This document shows, piece by piece, positions 59,904 through 64,000 of a stretch of 64,000 nucleotides of DNA. The translations under genes were made by a program, and so were the position numbers. The stretch's first letter is position 1. Each line of letters begins with the position of its first letter. Under the pieces are notes generated by a model. It was not told where the DNA came from, did no database searches, and was given only the letters and a program-made list of their open reading frames with translations. The DNA comes from Carnegiea gigantea. Its lineage: Eukaryota; Streptophyta; Magnoliopsida; Caryophyllales; Cactaceae. Location: contig JAKOGI010000083.1 in NCBI GenBank assembly GCA_029747015.1, positions 807,501 to 871,500 of the forward strand. Direction: 5' to 3'.

Positions 59904-60023
59904 TTATGCTGTTGTTATTAGTATTACACATTCGAACTTAGTATTTTCTATCTACAACTACATTTAGTTTGTTACATCTTGTGCTAATCTATATATATTC
60001 TATTTATTTCTTTATGATTATAG

Positions 60024-62140
60024 ACATGACAAGTTTAGTATACAGTTCGATGCCGATATGTGCGATCAATCCATGCAACAGATCTATGACAGTAATTGTT
60101 CGTCTCATGAGATTCATGAAGGTTCGTACTTGCGAACAAAGCAAAATGTGGAAAGTTATATTCATGAACTACCAGGTACTGAGCTAATCTAAGTTCTAAA
60201 AATGTGACCAACATGTACATTATACTGAATATCAAAGCATGATATTGTTTTACAGCGCAATGAGATATTAGGCATCATGGAAGGTGATGATGTTATTAAT
60301 CAGTGGAACTCTATACTCAAAGCTGGCAATGTTTACCACATCTCCGGGCTCTCAGTTGATGCGGCAACAGACGGAGAGAGGAATGTGGTCACCAATAATT
60401 TGAAGTTGATTTTTACGCCACGAACGAGACTTGAAGATGTCGTTAATGATTGCTCTGACATTCCCTGCCAGCACTTACCACCCTTGTATCGTTTATCGAG
60501 GTCCCGCGACATCTTCAGTTACCTGATAACATAATAGGTAAATATAGTTTACAAATTACAATTTGCATATGGCGAATCTACTTATATGCTTTTGTAGATA
60601 TTTATAAGATTTTTATTTTGTTCTAGTACAGACATCATTGGCATGGTAGTTGCTCTATCCCCTTTGAAAAAGACAGGAACTAGGGGCATTGCAAAATGAG
60701 AATTGCTACTTTCTAATATGTGGTTTTTATTTTCATCGCTAATTATTTTCTGCTTTCTTATTAATGTATTTTTATTGCCCAATAATAGCACATGTAATCT
60801 ACAAATACAGAATGCAGACTTTACGACTAACTTTGTGGGGAGATTTTGCGAAGGTGGAGGGCACGTATCTTCAACAACATTTATATGAACAAAATGTACT
60901 TCTTGCTTCTGGAGTGAACATTAGAGTTTATGAAGGTACCCTCACAATCCAATTACCATAAAGTGTTTATTTCTCAACACTACAATGGTATACTTTTGTA
61001 ATATATTTTTTTCCAACATCTGTACGCTTATAGATATATCAGTTTCTACTTCGTCGATAAGTACATGGCTGATTAATCCAGATATTCAAATAACAGATGA
61101 ATGGTAAATGTTACCTATGTGTTTCATTCACCATCCAAGTTGTATGAAATTACTGGCAAATATAATACTTTTATTGTATGCATTAGGTACTCTGGGATCA
61201 GAGGTGTGATGCGCCACTTTGATTTCATGCCTTATAGAACATTGAGGATTGTAAATCTGGAGAAGTTGTTTGCTGCAAAAAGAATAAGATTAAATGAATA
61301 CACAGCTATGCAAAGTGTAAGACACACACTTATATAACAAATAACTTCATGCTTACAGGTTAGATAAAATGTAATGCTATTTTACTATATACAGGTTAGA
61401 TATTTTCGCATTTTTGCAAATGTGGATAAGATCTACCCACTGCTTTATGACGCTTGTACTACTTACGAAAAAAGTGCCAACATTTATGTATTTGCTCGAA
61501 ATGTACCTTATTGTACATGTACAACTCCAAGTTTAACTCAGAGAAGGTATGAATAATGGGTTTTTATTATTAAGTAGTCTTGATCACACATTTCAAGTTG
61601 TCTGTGTACATTATTACGTACAATATTCTTCTACTTGAATTATAGGTACATCTTCAGGGTTTTATTGTGAGATCATACAGGTTATAGAAGATTTATTGTT
61701 CGTCATGAGGATGCTCAGGTTTTTTGCATACAAGTACAAAAGAATTGGATTCATATGCAGCTCAGGTATTGTACTGCTCATCACGTTTTCCACAATTTAT
61801 TTTTCAATTACTGACTATCTGATGATAACATTCTCTGCAGCCATATGGTCATCTATCTCTATATGCGATTATAGATGATTATACAGGTAAACCATGGGTA
61901 TTTGTTATGGAGCCTCCATGACACCATGAAGTAGAATTGCCTATCACTCTTATTACGCCAGTTAGTTGGGAGGAGGAGATGCATTACTTACGAAATACTG
62001 ATGCTAGGTACCCCGGGCACACAGCATGCAATTATAGACTTCAATTATATCATTGTTATCAAATTATTACTAAGAACTTAATTTTTACTATAGGTGCAAG
62101 AAGAGAAGGTGGATTCTCCCTCATTGGCACCACAAATTAA
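60024..62140 (+). pseudogene. RPA1-like (replication protein A 70-kDa) gene of the Helitron
   Basis: A single-stranded DNA-binding protein related to the large RPA subunit, commonly carried by plant Helitrons downstream of RepHel. Exons separated by short AT-rich introns read as follows. 60024-60174: SMPICAINPCNRSMTVIVRL. About 60256-60530: NEILGIMEGDDVINQWNSIL and VYHISGLSVDAA, an OB fold. 60628-60699: TDIIGMVVALSPLKKTG. About 60790-60935: TLRLTLWGDFAKVEG, a second OB fold. About 61034-61106: ISTWLINPDIQI. 61188-61320. 61396-61546: YFRIFANVDKIYPLLYDACT and a partial zinc site with CTC. About 61647 onward: YIFRVL-DHTGYRRFIVRHED. One expected zinc-ligand Cys in DACTTY is Tyr. A stop interrupts YIFRVLL-DHTG. 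Exon limits are approximate. Confidence 0.75.
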
Positions 62141-62332
62141 CGTATCCATATGTCATTTAGCATGATTTTAGTTACATTTTGACTACCCATAATCTCTATC
62201 ATACTTTACATCATGTCTTTTGCAATCATCTGTTCTTTTAATTATTGAGTTTTAATGATTGTGTATGAAATTGCTATCTACTTATGTTTTTTGATGAATT
62301 CAAGTTTCTATTGAACATTCCTATATTATTTT

Positions 62333-62354
62333 TATTCTCTCTCTCTCTCACTCT

Positions 62355-62395
<41 letters not shown>
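62333..62395. repeat. (CT)n and (AC)n microsatellites
   Basis: A CT run is followed by about 18 AC units. It lies about 50 bp before the proposed Helitron 3' end. Confidence 0.9.
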
Positions 62396-62399
<4 letters not shown>

Positions 62400-62414
62400 A
62401 ACTATCTACTGTAG

Positions 62415-62446
62415 CATGCACCGTGTAAAGTACAGGTCCAGACTAG
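62415..62446 (+). terminator. Proposed Helitron 3' terminus
   Basis: CTAG at 62443-62446 followed by T, with GGTCCAGA just before it, a word seen before CTAG in plant Helitrons. The expected stable hairpin is only a weak CTGTA/TACAG stem here, so mutation or a wrong boundary is possible. Confidence 0.45.
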
Positions 62447-64000
62447 TATAAGTAATAGCAATGCTAATTTATTAATTTATTATCTTCTTCCTCCTTGCTA
62501 TCATGGTAAATATGCAATGACGCTCTTTGCTCATGTTTTCATCTTGCAAGAAAACTAAAAGTTGCATAAGTTTCCTTCTCCCAATCTAAGTGTCTATAGA
62601 ACACTATGACTGTTTGGATATTTAGTGGTAGAGGCTTGTAGGTCTAATTTGAATGTTGTAGTTGTCTATCTTCTACGTTATCTCAGATGATTATGTTACA
62701 CAGCTCATAGCCAGTGTAATAATTTAGCCTCCATTTCTATATTCATTGCTTCGTGTAGAGGTTATTGAATGTAATCTCAACTATATGTCGATTGTGAGAT
62801 TTGGTGGGTAAGCTTTGCCAGAATTTTTGGTTACTTTAATTTGATTTTTTCCTAGTAGTCACAAATTCATCGAATCTTGGTATAACCTACTACCAGTAGA
62901 TTTGATGAGAGTTTTGGAAGGCTAACTTTGGCATACAATTAGGAGCTCAAGCAAATGTGCAAGTCCTTGTTTCATTAATATTTTCCCTGTCATCTTTTCC
63001 TATTTTCTATTTCTTTGTTCATGTTCTTGTATTTGAGTACAATTTTGACGGATTCTACAAAATGATGAGTTTTTTAGTACCTTGTAATTCGATGATGTCA
63101 ACTTGATCTTATTGCTTTGAATTTATGCTATGGTGCTTTAATCCACCCCTATATATTGACTGTTTAATCATTTTACAGTGTGTGGTTTACATATGTACAT
63201 CAGCTATGTCACTCAGTGCTTGTAGCTGATCTTTTGGTGTATGGTAAGGAAAATGATGAGGACATCAGTTTGGGACTTCAGACTGTTAATTTCATTGCTT
63301 CCTTGACTCTTTAAACTCTAATTTCCTAGGATTAAGTTCATCAGTTATTGCATCCCATGGTATTCCCAACAAAGCTTCTGCATCCCCCTCCCCCCAAACT
63401 TAGATCCATAAAAGGTCTGGTTTTCATGTTCGAATATATTTGACTTGAGTTTCTAATCCGAGTTGACTTTTGATTTCTAATTGGCTATTTAAATTCCTCT
63501 TTCCTTGTTGATTTTGCAGCCATCAAGCAACACAAATGGCATGTTTGGACCATGTAATACTCTTTTGATCCATCATACCCTTTATATATATACATATTTT
63601 GTTTAGCCACTAATACTTGTCTAGGCCTTTTGATCTTTGTTGTAGGTATCCAGTACTCGTGATGGATAATGCAAACATGACGACTACCTCGAAGTCAAGA
63701 ATACTAAGGATCAAGAAGAAGTATTTTCTTTCCTTTTCCCCCTTTCTTGGAAGACCCCCCCAAAAAGAACACTTTATGGAGTTGTTTTTAGAATTATGAA
63801 CAAAACATGATTATCAATATTTCACAAGCTACAAGCAAATTTACTGAGAAATTTGTACGTGGAGATGTATATTAATGAGATTTGGGTTTACTATGACTCC
63901 CTCTACCTTAATTTCATTTATTAACATATATTTGGAGAAGTTTATTAAATTGTTAACTGCAAATGTTAACTTTAGTGAACTGACGTTGACAAATCTTAAT
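62447..64000. other. Flank right of the Helitron, no supportable gene
   Basis: AT-rich DNA with splice-like acceptors (TTTTGCAG at about 63515, TTGTTGTAG at about 63645) before short segments of higher coding appearance. It may belong to a host gene that reaches past the window, but the peptides are short and unlike any family I know. Confidence 0.35.

Larger units (their letters stand above)
46888..62446 (+). mobile_element. Helitron, about 15.6 kb with a 3.1-kb solo LTR inside
   Basis: Helitrons move by rolling-circle replication and insert between A and T without target duplication. The proposed 5' end TCTATACTATCATATAAAAG follows an A (46887) and is followed by the TGACGTGGC word frequent in plant Helitrons. 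The proposed 3' end is GGTCCAGACTAG before a T (62447), preceded by a weak stem (CTGTA/TACAG, with ACCGTG near it). Between them lie a Rep/helicase gene and an RPA1-like gene, in the usual order for plant autonomous Helitrons. The gene content is strong evidence. The exact ends, especially the 3' end with its poor hairpin, are inference. Both genes are broken, so the copy could only move with outside help. Confidence 0.75.

Overview
This 64 kb window is nuclear DNA of a flowering plant, most likely a eudicot. It is AT-rich, dense in plant-type transposable elements, and has one host gene I can support fully: an intronless group C MAP kinase kinase (MKK4/MKK5 type) on the minus strand at 7650-8714. 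The species cannot be named from sequence alone. Everything else that I can identify as coding is transposon-derived and broken by stops or frameshifts.

Layout. 1-7.6 kb: AT-rich intergenic DNA with a 187-bp tandem duplication downstream of the kinase. 7.65-9.3 kb: the kinase and a pyrimidine-rich leader/promoter with long homopolymer tracts. 9.9-18.4 kb: a cluster of small elements (three MITEs with related TGTTCTTTTCG-like ends, a 1.6-kb element with inverted arms that carries a 144-bp minisatellite, a 0.8-kb element with good terminal inverted repeats, a CACTA-like end) and a 363-bp tandem duplication. 18.4-27.0 kb: mostly unassignable DNA plus a microsatellite. 27.07-29.3 kb: a decayed hAT (Ac/RICESLEEPER-like) transposase on the minus strand. 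29.65-44.78 kb: a Ty3/Gypsy retrotransposon (chromovirus-like) on the plus strand, split by an Athila-type Gypsy element in the opposite orientation (32227-40978, near-perfect 5-bp target duplication GTAAG/ATAAG). Its right LTR is cut at 44779 by a CACTA-type terminus.

46.89-62.45 kb: a large Helitron candidate. It begins with TCTATACTATCATATAAAAG after an A and ends CTAG before a T. Inside are a captured-looking GC-rich segment with a 125-bp duplication, a higher-order tandem array (48.7-52.0 kb), a Rep/helicase gene with HUH and Pif1-type helicase motifs, and a multi-exon RPA1-like gene. The Rep gene is interrupted near its start by a 3.1-kb solo LTR (52332-55437) with a perfect ACATC target duplication. 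Taking the LTR and one ACATC out leaves an uninterrupted codon frame across the junction. The LTR itself carries an AT-rich array and an array of small hairpins that show pair-preserving changes.

How the parts relate. Nesting gives relative ages: Athila and the CACTA end are younger than the host Gypsy element, and the solo LTR is younger than the Helitron. No element looks able to move by itself now. I found no clearly new biological system. The most unusual structures are the hairpin array in the solo LTR and the higher-order repeat carried inside the Helitron.
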